DNA from: Gammaproteobacteria bacterium
GTDB lineage: Bacteria; Pseudomonadota; Gammaproteobacteria; Coxiellales; Coxiellaceae
DNA length: 64,000 nt
Assembly: GCA_030425685.1 (NCBI GenBank)
Contig: JAUIAD010000001.1
Span: forward strand, 62,001-126,000
Reading direction: 5' to 3'
The notes beneath the pieces were generated by a model. It was given only the letters and a program-made list of their open reading frames with translations. It did no database searches and was not told the DNA's origin. Both the position numbers and the translations under genes were made by a program. Shown here one piece after another: positions 62,807-64,000 of the stretch. Every line of letters begins with the position of its first letter. The first letter of the stretch is position 1.

Positions 62807-64000
62807 TTGCAGCGGAGAGCAAAATTTTTACATAATGCGGTTGCCTTTTTAGGGGCTTTCTGTGTCGCAGCGCTGCCGTTTTTTGCATACTCCCAAGATG
62901 ACCCTGGCCCGATTGATGCGGGTATTACATCCGCCAGATTAATCGGTGATAAGGGGAAAAAAGGGCCAACGCGAGATTTGGTCTTTGTTTATAAAGACGC
63001 GCTAAGAAATGACCCCACCTTCCAAGAGCAATTAGCGACCTATTTAGAAAGCCGCGAAGCCACCAGTCAAGCGCGCGCGCTGTTATTACCTGAACTTAAT
63101 ATCGAAGCCAATACCACCGGTGCCCGTCAGGATTCAACCTTTGGCGGATTGCAGAAATATAATGCCAACGGTTATGATGTGGCGTTAATTCAGCCCGTGT
63201 TTAACGCCAATGCGTTTAAAGAGTTAGCGCGAGCAAAAGCGTCTGTGCGTGCTGCAGCCATGTTGCTATCTTCGCAAAGCCAAGCGCTAATCGTGCGTGT
63301 TGTGCAAGCCTATTTGGGGGTGTTGGAAGCAAAAGACTTATTAAAATATACCAAACAACAGCGTGATTTTTTATGGAAGCAACTCTGGTCAACACAGGAG
63401 CGTTATAAACTCGGGCATGCAACCATTACCGATGTTGATCAATCAAAGGGTTCTTATGAATTGATTCGTGCTGAGTATGTTACCGCTAGAATCAATCTTT
63501 ACGATAAAATTCAAGAACTTAGTCAAATTACCGGTGTGCGTTATTCCATGGTGGCAGGCTTAAGGGGCACGTTTCCTTCTTTAACACCAGCGCCAAATGA
63601 CTTAAGCAGGTGGGTTGAAGTTGCCAAGTCACAGAATTTAGCCTTACAAGCAGCACGTTTAGATCGTGTTACCGCCGCACAAGTGATTGGTAAAACAAAA
63701 GCAGATTTTTGGCCGGTAGTGAATGCTGCCGCAACATGGGGTGATAGTAATGGTTTATCCGGTGCAGGCGTGATCGATGGTTTAGTACCAGAAAACACTA
63801 GAACAGGCACTATTGGTCTTAACTTAACTTGGTCTGCTTTTCAAAGTGGTTTTACCCTATCACAAGTTCGCCAAGCGAACGCTGCGTATCAAGCAGCAAC
63901 AGCACGGGTGCATCAATCCTATTTAGCGGCGATTGCCAATACGCGCAAAGCCTATATCGGTGTGATGGATGGACAATTAGAAGTAAGGCGTAGCTGGGAT
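62807..64000 (+). CDS. TolC-family outer-membrane protein (3' end beyond window)
   Basis: Open frame from a TTG at 62807 (GGAG 9 bases upstream, a stop codon just before it in frame) to the window end, 398 codons. Signal peptide (AVAFLGAFCVAALPFFAYS). The first OEP repeat starts DLVFVYKDALRNDPTFQEQL and continues SREATSQARALLLPELNIEA. GYDVALIQPVFNANAFKELA, then RYKLGHATITDVDQSKGSYE and LNLTWSAFQSGFTLSQVRQA are typical of TolC used with type I secretion or RND pumps. It is a different paralogue from the one at 36578. Its partners must lie outside the window. The preceding 303-base gap after polA shows no other gene. Confidence 0.88.
   Translation, partial: MQRRAKFLHNAVAFLGAFCVAALPFFAYSQDDPGPIDAGITSARLIGDKGKKGPTRDLVFVYKDALRNDPTFQEQLATYLESREATSQARALLLPELNIEANTTGARQDSTFGGLQKYNANGYDVALIQPVFNANAFKELARAKASVRAAAMLLSSQSQALIVRVVQAYLGVLEAKDLLKYTKQQRDFLWKQLWSTQERYKLGHATITDVDQSKGSYELIRAEYVTARINLYDKIQELSQITGVRYSMVAGLRGTFPSLTPAPNDLSRWVEVAKSQNLALQAARLDRVTAAQVIGKTKADFWPVVNAAATWGDSNGLSGAGVIDGLVPENTRTGTIGLNLTWSAFQSGFTLSQVRQANAAYQAATARVHQSYLAAIANTRKAYIGVMDGQLEVRRSWD

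Overview
The window looks like chromosome of an AT-rich gammaproteobacterium. Housekeeping genes are typical of the class: polA, priA, efp-epmA, psd, cca, trkA-trkH, pdxB and the lolB / prs-rplY-pth-ychF block. I lean towards Legionellales or Coxiellaceae, as inference only. The reasons are that ispE is absent from its usual place between lolB and prs (Legionella and Coxiella use the mevalonate route), and that there are several APC permeases, a LuxR solo, a 2156-residue protein and a 508-residue multi-pass protein of no recognisable family. There are no transposases, rRNA genes, phage genes or CRISPR arrays. One tRNA (Gln, TTG) is present.

Layout. 1-4.8 kb: dTDP-L-rhamnose synthesis (rfbB partial, rfbA, rfbC, rfbD), facing a convergent O-antigen ABC exporter (wzm-wzt). 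4.9-8.5 kb: ychF, pth, rplY and prs, all on the minus strand. 8.8-11.6 kb: tRNA-Gln, an RgpF-like rhamnan/glycan synthesis protein and lolB. 11.6-12.5 kb: a gene-free block of nested inverted repeats. 12.5-24.1 kb: a MidA-type methyltransferase, then a compact plus-strand gene set. That set holds two c-di-GMP (GGDEF/EAL) proteins, a GNAT-like/haem-oxygenase-like diiron oxidase fusion, a second GNAT, a FOXRED2-like flavoprotein, a FadL-type channel, a flavin amine oxidase and a small orphan. I could not match this set to any known pathway, and it is the best candidate here for an undescribed system. 24.1-25.05 kb: a repeat array. 25.07-28.7 kb: hotdog thioesterase, cca, psd, sodC and a rhomboid protease. 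28.7-31 kb: palindromic repeats, a BamE-like small protein, a LuxR-type regulator, an orphan 83-residue protein, and four tandem terminator-like hairpins with compensatory base changes. 31-36.5 kb: epmA, efp, an 85-residue orphan coupled to priA, and pdxB. 36.6-41.1 kb: a TolC/MacA/MacB-like tripartite efflux operon with a split MacB. 41.3-51.6 kb: the orphan membrane protein, a KimA-like/APC transporter and the giant protein. 51.9-57.3 kb: trkA-trkH and a hybrid histidine kinase. 57.4-64 kb: an acyl-CoA thioesterase, an APC permease, polA and the start of another TolC-family gene, cut by the window end.

The intergenic DNA is unusually rich in dispersed palindromic repeats. At least five families can be seen by eye: a GTAGGGGCGCAGCATGCTGC-type REP; a 111-116 bp long hairpin present four times in both orientations; a GTCATACCGCGG hairpin; a CAGGAG...CTCCTG palindrome that flanks a 578 bp segment; and one-off palindromes of 90 and 118 bp. 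Two genes (at 13684 and 41263) have a hairpin that pairs with the Shine-Dalgarno sequence.

All assignments were made by reading motifs, without database searches. Residue positions are approximate unless a single residue is named.
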